From assembly GCA_033026295.1 (NCBI GenBank), contig CM065182.1, forward strand, positions 12,896,001 through 12,960,000: a stretch of 64,000 nt of DNA. The letters run 5' to 3'. Made by a program: the position numbers and the translations under genes. Origin of the DNA: Channa striata (Eukaryota; Chordata; Actinopteri; Anabantiformes; Channidae). Under the pieces are notes generated by a model that had not been told where the DNA came from, searched no databases, and saw only the letters and a list, made by a program, of their open reading frames with translations. This document shows, one piece after another, positions 1-13,205 of this stretch (its first letter is position 1; every line of letters begins with the position of its first letter).

Positions 1-37
1 CTCTTTCAGCCATATGACAGCTATGCAGGGTGATTTA

Positions 38-235
38 AAATGGGGCGCTGTGGATCAGGAGCTGGGCATTCTTTCACCAGTTCCAGGATTGCTGGTTTGA
101 TTCCTGGCTCTTCCTGTCACATATTGAAGTGTCCTTGAGCAAGTCACTGAACCCCAACTTAGTTCCACCCACTGAGTCTAGGCCAGCTGTGTAGCAGCTC
201 CCTCATCTGTGTGTACAGGATTATGAGTACAAGTA
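38..235 (+). repeat. tRNA-derived teleost SINE relic
   Basis: An A-box-like stretch near 40-60 (GGGGCGCTGTGGATCAGGAG) is followed by a B-box-like stretch near 92-111 (GGTTTGATTCCTGGCTCTTC). Then comes the body motif common in fish SINEs (GAAGTGTCCTTGAGCAAG, then CACTGAACCCCAA, about 126-156). That order, a Pol III promoter followed by this body, is typical of tRNA-derived SINEs of teleosts. The copy is diverged, and its 3' end is not clear; I see no oligo tail or target-site duplication I could defend. The subfamily cannot be named by eye. Confidence 0.7.
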
Positions 236-245
236 CAAACTCTCA

Positions 246-3200
246 CTGACTGTTTCTGAAACTCAGATTTAGACCTACTATCACCTTCTAAGGAGGACTG
301 AAGTTAGATGTATTCATCCTGTAAACTATTTTTACGTTAGAATCTTGTTTCACCATGTGAGATGATGGGTGTGTTCTGTGTTCTGACATTGGTGACCGCT
401 TGTCCTTATTGGACGTGTTTTAGCTCATCAGACACATTGCAGGTCTGTCTCTATAACAGTCTATAAGTAAGAGATATCTAAAGTAGCTGTCAGACAACTG
501 TGCCGGGCTCCCTGTTGGTTAGGACGTCAGCCAGAACACGGTAAACTAAAATGTCCTTTCAGACATTTTAGACTGTGCTTTACTATAGGTGTGGCCTTGT
601 TCTTTATATTTCTAATACCAGTTAATTGCAAAACCAAAAATGACAAAATTGTACCATAATGTAGAAGGAATGACCCATATTGCATACAGGGTTTGTACCA
701 TGTTTGGCAATACTCAGGATCAGGAAACACCTGTGGGACATGACCATGTTATCCTTTTTGAAAGAGTGACTTTTAATGAGGGAAACTATATATGTTGTGT
801 ATGGCCACTCCAGTTTTCCTAAAGATGGACCTGTCTTTCCAACAGAAAAGCCAATGTACCTGCATTGATTGCTTCCTAAAATTTGCAGTCCGCCCTCTGA
901 AGAGGTTTTCTGTTCACAAATAGCAAGCTTGTGCGTGGGTTGGTCCATTGTCTCTCATCAAGCCTGATAGTGTCTGGTACTGCAGGTTGTCAAGGGAGTG
1001 GATGTGAATTTGTCATTATACAGTTTTTTCATGATGCATAAACACAAGCATGAAAAAGAAACTACAGGGACAGAGTACCGAGAGTGTAGAGGAAAGCGCT
1101 TTTGAAACCAAGTGGAAAGTTAAAATAGCACATTTTACAAACCTTCATTTGAAAAAGAAACTGAGAGATCATTTTATAAAAAAAGTGGTTCTGCACACTA
1201 TTCATGGATAACATCCAACTGCTCTACCCATTGAGCTACAAGGCAGCTTATCCGTCCACCTATGCCTGTGTGCTCCTTTGTTAAGGATGATAGATTTAAC
1301 ATTGTATCTACAGTACAAGTTGTGTTTACATACTGTATACCAAAGTAGTATAGATGCAACATTTTAATTGTTGTTATGTTTTTATTTAAAACTCATATCT
1401 TACATGAGCATGAATTTAGCATTGTGTTAGGATAGAGTTGTGTGCTTGTTGAGCTTTAGTCATGATTATGATTTCTGACAAAGCTGGCTATAATATGAAG
1501 TTCTGCAGTCAGACACTTGTCCTGTTATATTTTGTTGCAGTTGTTATACACTAGTACTCTGCTGTCTCATCCCAATTTAAGTGCAACAAAATAGTAAAAG
1601 ACAGAGAGTAAAATATAATTGGGACAGACAAAATGTTTTGACGTTTCTTTTTTTTGCCACACTTCAATTTGTGCATCAAACAAACTTAAAAACAAAAAAT
1701 TCAAAACAAAGTGAATCTAACACAGGCTTAGTGAATCAGCATGCCAGGCACAAAACAGGATTTTGAAATGTACCTCTTGCCACTGCTCTCACCAAAAAAC
1801 AGAATCAGATAAAAGCATACGATTTTTGGAGTAATGAGGCGACTGCACAGCTCTTCTAATTATTGCATAAAAAGCCGAATCATGTAGAAAATCACATTTG
1901 ACTGATTTGCTGTCCTAATGCAGTCTCTTCTTCTGCAGTGATCTTATGACATCCATTTAGAAAATTGGCAGCACTAGCAGTTTATCTTAACATGCTTCAA
2001 CACTCAGTATTCACATATGTAATCATAGTGGTGGAAAATGTATTAATTAGGCTTTTTTCAGGATTTTGTGGAATTTCAGTTTTAAATCTGATCTACACTT
2101 GGATGTCAATGTGCATACATATCATAGCGTCCTTGATGTAGTCGCTAAAGCCAGATTTGTTAGATTTGTTAAATGACACCATTGGTCTGTTTCAGTCAAT
2201 ATACAATCACAAACATAGATTCAGAGTCATGGATACATATAAAGATGAACAAAACTGACAAAATCTGTTAAAATTGACCAAAAGTATTTTTAGTGTATTT
2301 TAGTACAATTTTAGTATATTTTTTATATAAAATATAATATAGTTTATATTTATGTATATTTTTTAACAAAATATATATTTTCCATGTATATATGGTAAAA
2401 CCCAAATCTAATTAAGTTTTTAGTACAAAAAAACCCAAAACAACGTAAATAACAGTATATACAGTTTAAAAAACTGTATATCTGAAGATGGTTAATATGA
2501 TTTTTCACTGAATTGATTTTTGTAGATTTACAGCATCATTTTGCCTTTGGACAACTGAGCTAGTCATGCTGAACACTAACAGAGTTTGACACAGCAGCCA
2601 CGAGTTAGTGAGGTCACTAGATACTGTATTCTCACGATGGGCTGCACAAGACAAGAACATGGAAATGTGAATATAAATGCAGATGTCTACTGTGTACACA
2701 CATTAAGAGATATCACCTCTAGTGTACCAGTGTCTACTTCAAAACTATCAAGGGCTCGTTTCATTGACTTTGGATTATTGGACGGACTATATATTCAACT
2801 ATAGATGAGGTACCAGATCAAGTATTGACATTTCCAATATTGAGAAACATTTCAGTTCTGCTTTGGTCCCTGTACTTAGTGCTTCAGAAATTAGACAAGT
2901 AAGAGCTAGCATGAGTTGTTTGAAGTCAACTTTTGCCTAAGGCAGGCATTGAGTGATGTTTCCAAAAGCCTCCACAAACCCTCCCCTTCCTCTTTTTATT
3001 AAATTGAAATTTCAACACTTTGGTGATAGACCTTCTTCCCTGTTTTGCTGGGCTGACATTACAGTAGCCTGCAGCGCATAGCTACTGTCTTCAGTCAATT
3101 GGAAAATCCCTAATGAGGGCTACTTAAAGTAATATGTTCTTAATAATATAGCCTCGGTGTATGAGAGCATTTTATATATGACATTGCCATGCTCAGTGAC

Positions 3201-3560
3201 CTTTTTCTGCATGGATTAAACTCTATAGAATTGACTAATTTAGTTCTGAGTGAAAACAAATAAACAATGTTTGTGCCATGAAAGCAAGACTTTTATTGTG
3301 TTGCATTTGGTAAACAAGTAAAACCTAATTTCATCCTTCTTGTAGTCTCTTACTAAAGGTTTTTTTTTTTAGTAAAGAAACGCTTAAGGTCTTTCTCAGA
3401 TGCATTTTAAATGTTTAAATGGTACAAATGCTTCTGTCATTTTAAAATGAGTTTGAGAAAGTAATGCTACTACCTCTTTATGGTGGAGAAAAAAATCATA
3501 ATGTTTCAGTTATGCAGAGAAAAAGAAATGCTTCTGTATTGTACTGCTCGGAAAAAGTTG
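246..3560. other. gene-free AT-rich DNA
   Basis: Apart from the tRNA-like relic near 1.2 kb, I see no gene here. Open frames are at most about 108 codons, overlap on both strands and have no recognisable domain. An AT-rich core lies at 2,280-2,400. A small inverted repeat (TTACTAAA ... TTTAGTAA) flanks a poly-T run at about 3,351-3,378. Confidence 0.6.
1201..1245 (-). repeat. tRNA-like 5' half (A box), solo relic
   Basis: Read on the minus strand this begins TGCCTTGTAGCTCAATGGGT and continues AGAGCAGTTGGATG, the D-arm and anticodon-side pattern of a tRNA or the head of a tRNA-derived SINE. No matching B box or acceptor 3' half is found in the next 100 bases on that strand. It is therefore not a working tRNA gene, but most likely a truncated SINE head or tRNA pseudogene. 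Confidence 0.4.
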
Positions 3561-3569
3561 AAGAAACAG

Positions 3570-4060
3570 CATTTAAGAGTTGTCCTTTCTTTTCTGTTCA
3601 GTCTTGGAACTGTTTGGGAGAGAGGGAGGGGAGGTGCAGAGAGTAGGAGGAGGGAGGTGGAGTAAGGTTGGAGTCCCACACAAGGGGAACCTCTGGCAAA
3701 AGAGCCGTTTCATACTGAGCTCCTCCGAGCTGTCTGTGCCTCTCTCTGTTTGTGTTTTCTGGAAGTCAGCATGCACCTGTGTGTTTCACTACTCACCGGT
3801 CTCTCTTATTGCGACTGGTTGTTCATCAGTGCTGTCATGTTAGCAGCTCACGCAGCAATCAGCAGGAGAGAAGCAGAACTGGACCTGGTAGACTCAAATA
3901 TCAAAAAAAGAAAGAAAAAAAAAGAAAGAGAAAAAAGCTCACAGCAAAGGAATTGTGTTTGGAGAGTTTCTGCCTCCATCTTGAGACGAAAGCTATCTGA
4001 AGAACAAACTTGCTTAGCTGGAATGAAGGACTGACAACAAGCAGAACTGTGTGGAAAAGG
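3570..4060 (+). ncRNA. candidate first exon/leader of host lncRNA
   Basis: A purine-rich G/A block (3,613-3,666) leads into a moderately GC-rich leader. The leader ends at AAAAGG|GTAAGT, with the intron starting at 4,061, a near-perfect + strand splice donor. A YY1-like CTCCATCTTG lies at about 3,974-3,983, a motif class often found just downstream of start sites. Several 60-117 codon frames cross the region, but none resembles a known protein and two run through simple repeats (3,900-3,945). The strand agrees with the microRNA cluster 35 kb downstream, so a distal first exon of a MIR100HG-like transcript is a reasonable guess. The start site is unknown, and it could instead belong to an unrelated gene whose next exon lies outside the window. 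Confidence 0.35.
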
Positions 4061-4958
4061 GTAAGTTACACACAAACACCTGAAGTTACGATAGCTCCTC
4101 TGACTTTATTCACGATCAGTGTGAAAGTTTTTACTTGTACAACTGCTGTCAGTAAACTGCACCATATTGTAGCACTTTTTATTGTTCTCTTTGTGTATAG
4201 CATATGTGTGTGTGTGCACACCCGTGTGGGAGTGCGTGTTGTGTTTGTTGAATTTCCCGATGCATTGGCTGGCCTGTGGGTCATCTTTGACGTTAAATTC
4301 AGCTGCTCTGGTTCTTGTTTTTGTTTTCTCTTGTTCATTTGCTCAGACATCTCACATGTCTAGAAATAAACACGCACACACTTTCACACACAGGAAGCAA
4401 CAGGACAGTGTGATGTCTTCACTCCAGAACAGGCAGGATTTACTGGTGCTGATTCAAAGAAACACTAGTTTACCTGTAATCCAATGAGCTTTGGGATCCT
4501 TCTTTATAATATTATAAATCGCTCTGGAGTGTCCTTGGACATAGGTACACTTGATAGCTGTTAACACAAACACCATATTTGTTATTTCTCAGATGTTCCT
4601 GGCATGGTTCTTACTTTCTGGCGTATTATTTACGCCGATCCCATTAATATCAACGTACCTAGGCTACAGAAAACCCTTCTGTATAATACATTACATCTTC
4701 ACGACACTTAGTCTTGCAAAATGAAAATACAATTCAATCAACGTCTCCCTGAAACAGCTTTTGCTGTAATACATTGGTTTAGCTAGGTGTAAGTAATGAC
4801 GTTCCAGGTGAATGTATTTTAAAACGTGAAAACATTGAAAGTTTTTTAATTCTATTATTATCGTGTTCAAAATTTCACTGGCTTTCATCCAAAGTGTAAA
4901 GATGTTAAAGCTGCAATCTAACAATAAATCATTTTAAAGTTGCATGAATCAATTTATA

Positions 4959-4973
4959 GCCACTAGTGGGCAG
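4959..4973 (+). promoter_or_regulatory. CTCF-like motif
   Basis: GCCACTAGTGGGCAG resembles the CCAC(T/C)AG(G/A)GGGCAG core of the CTCF consensus, with one weak position (T in the central AGTGGG). It is a single sequence match, and sites of this kind also travel inside repeats. No occupancy can be inferred. Confidence 0.3.
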
Positions 4974-7877
4974 AAGAACTCAAAAGAAGTCAGCTGAGAT
5001 ACAAACCTGATATGTTATTTACCTTTGATAGAAAACAGTTGTCTGTTTAGACAGACATAGAGCATTCACGTGGAGTCACGTCTTGCTCGTAGTTCAATTT
5101 TTGAACTATATTGCTGTCTGTTCAAACTCCCGGGACAAGAGTTATAGAGAGTTAGAGAGTTTTAGCGAACTAGGTGTTTGGTACACTAAAGCAGACACTA
5201 ATGTTTTCGCTTTGCTCCTTTGTGGTGAATAGACATAAAAAATGATTAAAATTACTCCTAAATGGTCATTACATTAATGGCATTTATTCTGTATACACAG
5301 ATTTCTGCCCTCTGTTGTTGGCTTTGTTATCACAGGAGCTTTGAAATGAACGTCCCATGTTGAAATATTTTGTACACAGAGCTGGCATTAATTTTATAGC
5401 GCACCTGCTCTGCAAATTGCATGAGATTCCCAAACAGAAATGCTTCAAAAAGCCATTACGGTATATATACTATAACAGCAAATACTAAAGTTAGCTGATT
5501 AAAAGTAATTTTTTTTAGAACAAAAGATAATTAAAGTACTTTAATGATAATGAAATGAGTATCGGAATCTTGTTTAATTGCAATCCTTAGTTAGGAGTCA
5601 TGTAAAGTTAAATTTAAAGTGCCAGTGAGATAAAGCACAATAATAGTGACTGACAATCAACACCAGCATGTACATGTTTTGTCACAAGTCTCTCTAATGA
5701 TTGTTAGTCTTCAAAAATACTGAGCAACTTTATTACAGTCCCAGAATGAATGATCTTACTCACAATTCTACAGGCTCTACACCTACATTAAGAATTTTAG
5801 GCATAGCAGCAGATACTGACTTAAGGTGAAATGGAGTTACCTTAAACTGTGCCTGGAATGGATCTTTAGTATATAAAAAAAAAAGAAATAGACTTACTGT
5901 ACGAATCAGCAGCGAAATAATTTACCAAAAACTGGTGGGGGTTGTTGGGAAGAGAAAAGCATGTTTCAGGCTCTGCATGCTTTACATTCTTAGCTGTTGA
6001 CCTCTATGGAAAATAACAACAGCCGGGCTTGAAGGTCACAGCGCTGTGGCCGGTGGCTGAGGCTGACTAGTTACTGGTGCCAAACTTGATGTTCATAAGC
6101 CCAGAGCTGTTCTATAATTATATAATCTGTGAGGGAAATATTCAACATTAATAATGAAAACATGCAGTAAAGAAACAGTCCTAGAGTAAATAAGGCAGGG
6201 ATTCAGTCATCTGTATATTTTTCATACCACAGAGCTTTACTCTCTAAGATTAGACATGTGTAAAGTTCTTGAGTTCTATCTGTAATTATTCCTTGTAAAA
6301 GCTCTATGAACAGATTATGGTAGTGTGTATTCATTATTATAGTATGTGGTAGATTCAGAAGAGACAAAATTCCAGAGAATGAAGGATTCATTACAGAAAT
6401 ATTTATGTTTGGGTGTGAGGTGTTATCAGTTTAGGGTGGATTATAGCAGTCAGGAAATCAGGCCAAATATATTATGCTTGGAAAATGAGACGACTGAGGT
6501 CATGAACACAGACCAAAACAGGTTTCCCTGCAGAAACTGCTATGAGGTTTGGGTTGAAAGTACACCTTCACTAAGTGGCCATTTCTCACATTGTTGCCTT
6601 AAGGTTTGTATTTGGAAATATGCACATTTATGCAACAAACTACCAGGGCATCAAAGAATGCAACATGCACAGTTTTTCGACAGTATTGCATATGGAGGAT
6701 AGATAAGTATTTGAAAGGTAATACTTCTTGTTGTGAACATCTAATCCTAAAATAATATTTGTTGGACATTTTATTATTTTAGAGTTCATCTTGTTTTCCA
6801 GTTATCCCTGCACCAAGTAATTTGAGCATTTCTAAAAGGATTGTGTTGACTTTTCATATGCCATATATATTTTGATCAGATGTGTTTGGTTTAGGCAACA
6901 TATGGTGATGGTATGTTATCTTACAAAATGTTAGAAGACAAGTCACAACCTCAGTGTTTATTTGACACCCTGCATGCAGGTGTATGCATTACTTTATGGG
7001 GCCACGTCCTTGTGTCAAGATGGTGAGCAGAGATGACCGTTTGAACCTTTTTTTTTTTTGCAGAACAGTCATCGTAAAAGAAAGGAAAAAACTAATAAAT
7101 TAACACTCGTGGTAAGGCGGCTCGTGGTGTGCCTGCCTGACCACACGCTTGCTGTCTGCTATAAAATATGACCATGCTTCTTCCCCTTTTCACTCCTCTT
7201 TCTGCCCTTTTGACCCCTTCTCTCTTTCTCTCTCATGCCATCTCCTTTATCTGACACTTTTCTTCCTTTTCTGTCTGCCTCTGTCAACAGCTTGCCTCTG
7301 TATATTGTTTACCATTTTACTCTTGTTCCTTTTTCTGATTTTGGCATGTGGTTGTCTTTGTTAACTACAGTACCATAATCTAAATATAGGGCTAGTGTAA
7401 TGCAGTCAGCTACATTGGCCTAAATGTGACTTTTTAATTTTAGCTAAATCCAATTTAATATTTTCAATCATTGACTGAGTAATACAAAACTACATTCTTG
7501 TAGTATCTATAAATTAATTTCATTTTCTAATTTATTCCATATATTCACTTTTTTGGTCAACGTTGGTGCAGATAATAAATATATAAGTTATAGTCACTCA
7601 GAAGACAAGTGCAGATCATAAGTACACTGCCATTATTTTTTATGTGGGTCCTCTAGAATTACTTTTGGTAGTCTCCATCTCTGGGCTGTTTGTGTTTTAG
7701 TACACTTTCATTTAAGCTAGACCGGTTGTTCTGAGCTCAGCTGTCGTTCCAGGAATGCAAACAAAACAGCTTCTCACTGAAGAAATTCCATCTCCTGATC
7801 TAGAAAGAAACACAGAAATTGGCAGGGTAAAGTCTGAGCCTATTGACTGATCATTTTTTTAGCTGCACTCAATGCAC

Positions 7878-7896
7878 GTGTGTGTGTGTGTGTGTT
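7878..7896. repeat. (GT)n microsatellite
   Basis: About nine uninterrupted GT units in intron-like DNA. Confidence 0.9.
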
Positions 7897-10800
7897 TGCT
7901 TTAATATCAAAAATATCTTATTCTTTGTAGGGCCTCAGCATGTCAATCCAAGTAACTTTGTGGTTGCTTCTAAGAAATGTGGATATTGACCAGAGAACAG
8001 AACCAAAATAAACAACATACTGTGAGTGGATTAACAGTGTTAGAGAGCTTCTAAAATTACAACCCTCAGAACATATCCAGATGTTGCCTATATGATCCTC
8101 TTCAGGTAACGTGACAGAGCTGTAGTGTGCGGAGGAACCACAATTTGGCAAGGACGCCTTTTGTTTTTTTTTGTCCTCCTGGTCTAAAGCTAAAATAGTA
8201 AAGGATCTCACATAATTCGTATTTTTGTAAAACCATTGTACAACCAGACTCGTGGTAAACTATATACCTTTAGTAAGTTATTTAATACTAAATTAATATT
8301 TTGCTGCTAGATACACATAGATACACTATGCAACTTAAGCATGCTGGGAACCTATTGAGGAATTGAATTCCCCTGCCTGACTTTTCACCAGAGGAACTAG
8401 GGTACAAATTAGTTTTCCATTTAGACATTTATTAAAAACTGCTGCACTTGTGAAAAGCAACCAACCATCACATTCTTCATATGTCAGCGGGCTAACTAGC
8501 TCAATCTCCTGGAGTTTTTAAAGGGATTAAATGATTGAAAAGTTTAAATCAGAATCTTAATTTTGTTGCTTTAAAAAGTTTTGAAACTCCTATAAATTGT
8601 CCTACAAGTCTTAAATGTTGGTATCATAGGTCTTAAAAATTACTTATAATACTTTGGTTGATTATTTTTAAAATCAAGTTGACATTAATGTAACATTAAT
8701 TAAGTCATGCTTTTGTGTTATATGCTATAAGAAAACTCTTAACAGTTATCTCTGTCTGTAGCATTGCTTTTAGGAAAATCTAGAGGGAGCTGTCTCCTTA
8801 CCATCCAAGGATTACAATATGTTGTCAACGTACATATGTCAGTGTCCTTATAGATATGATAATTTCAGCTGTGTTAGCAGTTGTGTTAATGTGTGAGTAT
8901 AAATGTTACAGCTCTTTGTCTCAGATTCGCTGCTGCATAGAACACGTTTTTTTACAGAGTGATTACTTGGGTGCTTCAACATCTCGTTAGCAAAGGTTAT
9001 TGTAGGCTTAAACTTTCAGGTAGCAACGTCCCGGTTCGAGCCATTTTTGTTACTATTGGTGCTTAAAGTCAGCAGGTCTGATCAACTGCCATAACTAACG
9101 CTGATAACTAACATGAAAAATCAGAGTGGACTGTCTGCAGCCAATTTACAACAACATAACATCTTTAGTTAAACCATCAGCTGATCTTACCGGCTTTAGT
9201 GACATGTCAAAAGTGTATTTACCTTGTATATTAATAACTGCAGGTTATAAACACCAAGGCTGCCATTGACAAGTCTCTCTCTTCACAGTATAAAATTTTT
9301 GAGTTTGAGTTATTCATAATCATTCATGCACGTGTGCGATAATGTAACATGAATTTATTTCTGCTACTTTCATCTACCTAATATTTGAAGTGGAGGTTTA
9401 ATGAGCCCTGGAATTTAAAAGCATTCAGTGGATCTACACCACTATTCGGGGCTGTGATGCTGTGAAGTTTACTGGATCTTAAAAAAGTAAAAACAAAAAG
9501 AAAAAAGCTCCAATAAATATTCATATTCAACCAAGGTAATAAAAAGTCTTAGGTTTGGCTTGTTAAAACCTGCACAAATCCTGCACAATCTAAATCAAAA
9601 GCAGTGTCTGGTTTTTATGTGATTTTGTGAGAAGAGATCTGCTTCTCACACTGAAAACCAACCAATCAACCAGTCTTGGGTGACAAACTACTAGGCTACT
9701 ATACATGATTTTTGCTTTGCCCAACATAAACATCTGAAAATACATACCCTCCACTCCAATCTGTGCTTTGAATTAGGAAAAGAAATGTGTCAGACAGACA
9801 GTGTCTTCAGACTCTGCAGGAGGGAGGAGACTGAGAGAAACTGGGTTTATTAAAGAGAAAACCTGCCATCAAGCAGGTTAGACTCACGGAGCGGAACCGA
9901 CTCAGGGAATAAACTTGTCAGAAAATGCCATCCAGATACATGTACTTTTACATGTATTTACATAAACTGTTTTTCTTGTTAGTACAACAGTGTCCATCTT
10001 ACCGTGACAACCAGTAGAAGATGAAGACATGAGAAAAATCTGTATTGTATCTGTGTCAAGCATTGTCCCTCACCTTGTGGAAATCAGGCAGTCAGATGCT
10101 TTGCATGTATAAGTTATAACTGGCGTATGTTAAAGTTTGAAATTATGGTTGGACATACGGTGTGCCTACAGCATGTGCTGCTGTTTGAGACAACATGCTT
10201 CCTTAGTGAACTGATCAAAGGCAGCAAAGTCCCGAGAAAAACATGGCCTCAGGGGTATCTGTAAATTCTGAATTCTTCTGAATATATAGAAGATTAATAA
10301 CAGCTATAGTTTAAAGCCGTATTTTAAAGGAGAATTTCACAGAGTTCAAAAAAGGGATGTACTTGTATATTTTCAGAACAGTGTCGTTTTGGAAAAAGCA
10401 CAGGTACTACTAATACCAATAACTCCATTCTCTTCGCAGTTTGACAGCATGCACAACAACATCCTTCACCTTCTGACAAAAACAGACATGGACATCTCAT
10501 TTAATTCTTTTTTTCATGCCAGTGAATAAACACATTTGATTGTTTCACTGGCATTTTAGCTGTGCTGTTAGTTTTATGTTTTCACCCCCTGTAGGAACAG
10601 TTGGTGTTCCTTACCGACTATGTTTCTATTTAGAATTTTCTGTCGTTTCAGGCTCAAGAAACTAAAAGGGAGTCTGGGGTGCCTGTGATTTTGGGGATTA
10701 GCAAACAAAACAATGAGCAATGAGCTTTAGATTGAGCTCTTGATTGACAGTGGGATTAGCAGCACTTGTTACTTTGTTACACTGCAGGCAATCATTTAAT

Positions 10801-11044
10801 TTGATCTTTCTTGGAAAATGTTTATTGTACACTTAAAATACAATATTTTACAACCTTTGACTGTGACTGACTTGGCACATGTTATACACAAGATCATTAA
10901 TTATAGCCCCACCAGTGCTGAATTTTATACACCGCAAAACAGTATGTTCTGTACTGGGCATTTGTGTTAAAAATAACCTTCAGTCAATTGTGATGTTTGT
11001 ATAAAGTACCAGTGTTTCTCAGACCGATTATTTACATTTTCAAT

Positions 11045-11115
11045 GCAACTCAACTTTATTCCAATAGTGCCAATTTATGACAGAGTCATTTCAAGGCACT
11101 TTACATAATTTTACA
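11045..11115 (+). repeat. dispersed teleost repeat fragment
   Basis: The order CAACTTTATTCCAATAGTGC, then CAATTTATGACAGAGTCATT, then TCAAGGCACTTTACA follows the widespread fish repeat pattern of 'CAACTTTATTTATATAGCACC ... CAAGGCACTTTACA'. Only this short diagnostic segment is recognisable, and the parent element class is not certain. Confidence 0.55.
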
Positions 11116-11212
11116 TGAATCCACTGCACAGTTAAGCTGACGAGGGTCACTGGACAGATACTGCTGGTCCACATAATAGCGGGGACACACCTGGAGACTT
11201 TTAAAGTGCTGC

Positions 11213-11735
11213 TACACAATATAGTGTTTCAGCATTGTCGCTGCGATATGCACAAGTAATATTCACACAATGGGCGGCATCGAGTGAGGCAATTTCATGA
11301 CGCTATATGTAGTTATTTTGTGAATGGTGTCCAAGTTTCACAGTGAGTTAACAAATGTATTAAACTACTTTATTCCCCCCTTAAAGTCCCTTCAGAACAG
11401 CAGTCATGCTTATGTGATTGGTACACTGAATGTGCGAAGGGTCAACTGAATATATCCATTTGCAAGTTATAAAAGTGAATGTGTGTGTTGTTAACGCACA
11501 TAGTAAATATGAGAGACAACTGGATTTGTGTTCCTAAAATCTCCGGTCAGCCTCCAGCTCTCCCTCATCCAACATCTTAAGTCATGTTTTCAAGTTGAGG
11601 TGTTTCATCTTCAACCATCTCAGTCTACCATCTCAGTTTTCCAAATTGAGCTATTCAAGTCACCTATTGAAATTGTATTTTTTTATATTAAAATATAGGA
11701 AGAATATGACATTTTTTCAATATCATGCAGCCCTA
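11213..11735. repeat. degenerate non-autonomous DNA transposon-like relic
   Basis: The left part (CAATATAGTGTTTCAGCATT, GTCGCTGCGATATGCACAAG, about 11,217-11,257) and the right edge (AATATCATGCAGCCCTA, about 11,719-11,735) resemble the internal part and end of fish repeats that finish in 'ATCGTGCAGCCCTA'. The material between (11,300-11,690) is not recognised and may be unrelated, so the outer limits are approximate. Confidence 0.35.
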
Positions 11736-13084
11736 TTTTAAAGAATGGCCAGTTCAAAGTTAAATACTGTTTCCACCAACTGTCACAGAGTTCTAGTCTC
11801 TGACAGCTTGGTAGGAGCACACACCTGATGACATAATTTCTGAGGGCTAATCTTTAAATTCTGAAAAACAAAAATTCTCACGTGTTCTTCTGCCACAAAA
11901 AAATTGTAAGCAAGCAGCATTTAAAAATGTAGCTACTTTTGCTGATTAAAAATAAAAAGGTTAAAAAACAAACAAAACAAAGGTCAGATTTAGGATTGGA
12001 TCCTAGATAGAGACTTGCAGACAACACGGATTGTAGAGTGTAGTAAAATAATTTTCATGTAAACTTCATGTAAAGCTGTAGTTGATGTACATGACTCTTG
12101 GTAAAACGTGTTTTGCAAACATGCTTGCAGTCAGATTTACTTTTGTCATTGTCATTTATCTTTAAACACCTCCAAACTACAGACAGTTCCACTTATGTCT
12201 ACCAGCTTATTCAATGAGAAATGAATGCGGGACCTGGGACAAGTACACAAGGGACTTAGAGACCTAATTGATCCTGGTATCCACAAAACATAATCCATAA
12301 AAGGGGACATCAGTCCACTCTGGACTGGTATGTAATGAAGCACAGTTGTGGCATTTCTGTACTAAAATTGTTTATTTCCTCACATCTTATTTATATACAG
12401 ATCCAGTATACTTGCAATAAACTACAAGACAAGAAAAATTCCATGCAGCTTTATTTAGCTTTATATTGTAACTGGTGTGGGGGATAAAACATTTAAGGTA
12501 TGATTGTGAAAGTATAAAGTTAACACTGGCATGTTGGTAACACTGTAATGCTGCATTATGGCTGCATTCAGTTATCACTTCAATCAAATAACCATGTATT
12601 TATACATTGTTTTGTTTCACTTGTTGGTAATTGTAAGACAGATAATACTGACAAAATGAAAGATCAGAGAAATGAACGCAGGACTAAGCAAAATGGATCA
12701 TCAGATTTGTCTCCATGTCTGCATTGATCAAAAGTTGTGATATACTCACCAAGTATATACTGGCATGTCTGCAAGTATGAGCCAAACCATATACAAATAA
12801 TTTGCAGTATTATTTGTGGTACCATGTGTCTTGCTGTCTTATGGGTATGAGATGCGTCTTGGATGGTCGGCTCACAGGTGCACAGAGCTAAATACAAGTG
12901 TAAACAACCATCAAGGCAGAGTGTGATTTGATCTCTCAAATAGCTTCTGGGATGTATGTGACCACATAGCTTTTGTATTGTAAACACTTATGTGTCCTGA
13001 TGCATCAAGACATAGTGGTAGATATTGACCTGTACAATGTGATGGCCAATACTGTTATGAAATGATGGCTTCACAGTTTGGGGA

Positions 13085-13200
13085 ATAGGTATTTGTAATG
13101 GTGTAAAGTAATCAAATCAGTTACCTGTAGTAAGTTACAAATCTGCAAAATCTTTGTAATGTTGGGTTGTTACTTTTGCAATGAATTACATATTTCAGTG
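13085..13200. repeat. GTTACTTT/AAAGTAAT-rich repeat relic
   Basis: Repeated words such as GTAAAGTAATCAAATCAGTT, GTAAGTTACAAATC and GTTACTTTTGCAATG alternate on both strands. This is a pattern seen in fish DNA-transposon ends that carry many short 'GTTACTTT' subrepeats. No TIR pair or target-site duplication could be fixed. Confidence 0.3.
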
Positions 13201-13205
13201 TACCA

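Larger units (their letters stand above)
4061..11030. other. gene-free, intron-like DNA
   Basis: I see no supportable gene in this stretch. It holds a short (GT)n at 7,878-7,896, AT-rich tracts and scattered short frames without domains. A CTCF-like motif at 4,959-4,973 is listed separately. If 3,570-4,060 is a first exon, this is the beginning of its intron. Confidence 0.55.

Noticed and set aside
9030..9042. GTCCCGGTTCGAG as the T-arm of a tRNA gene
   Set aside because: No D-arm, anticodon stem or acceptor pairing is found at the required distance upstream.
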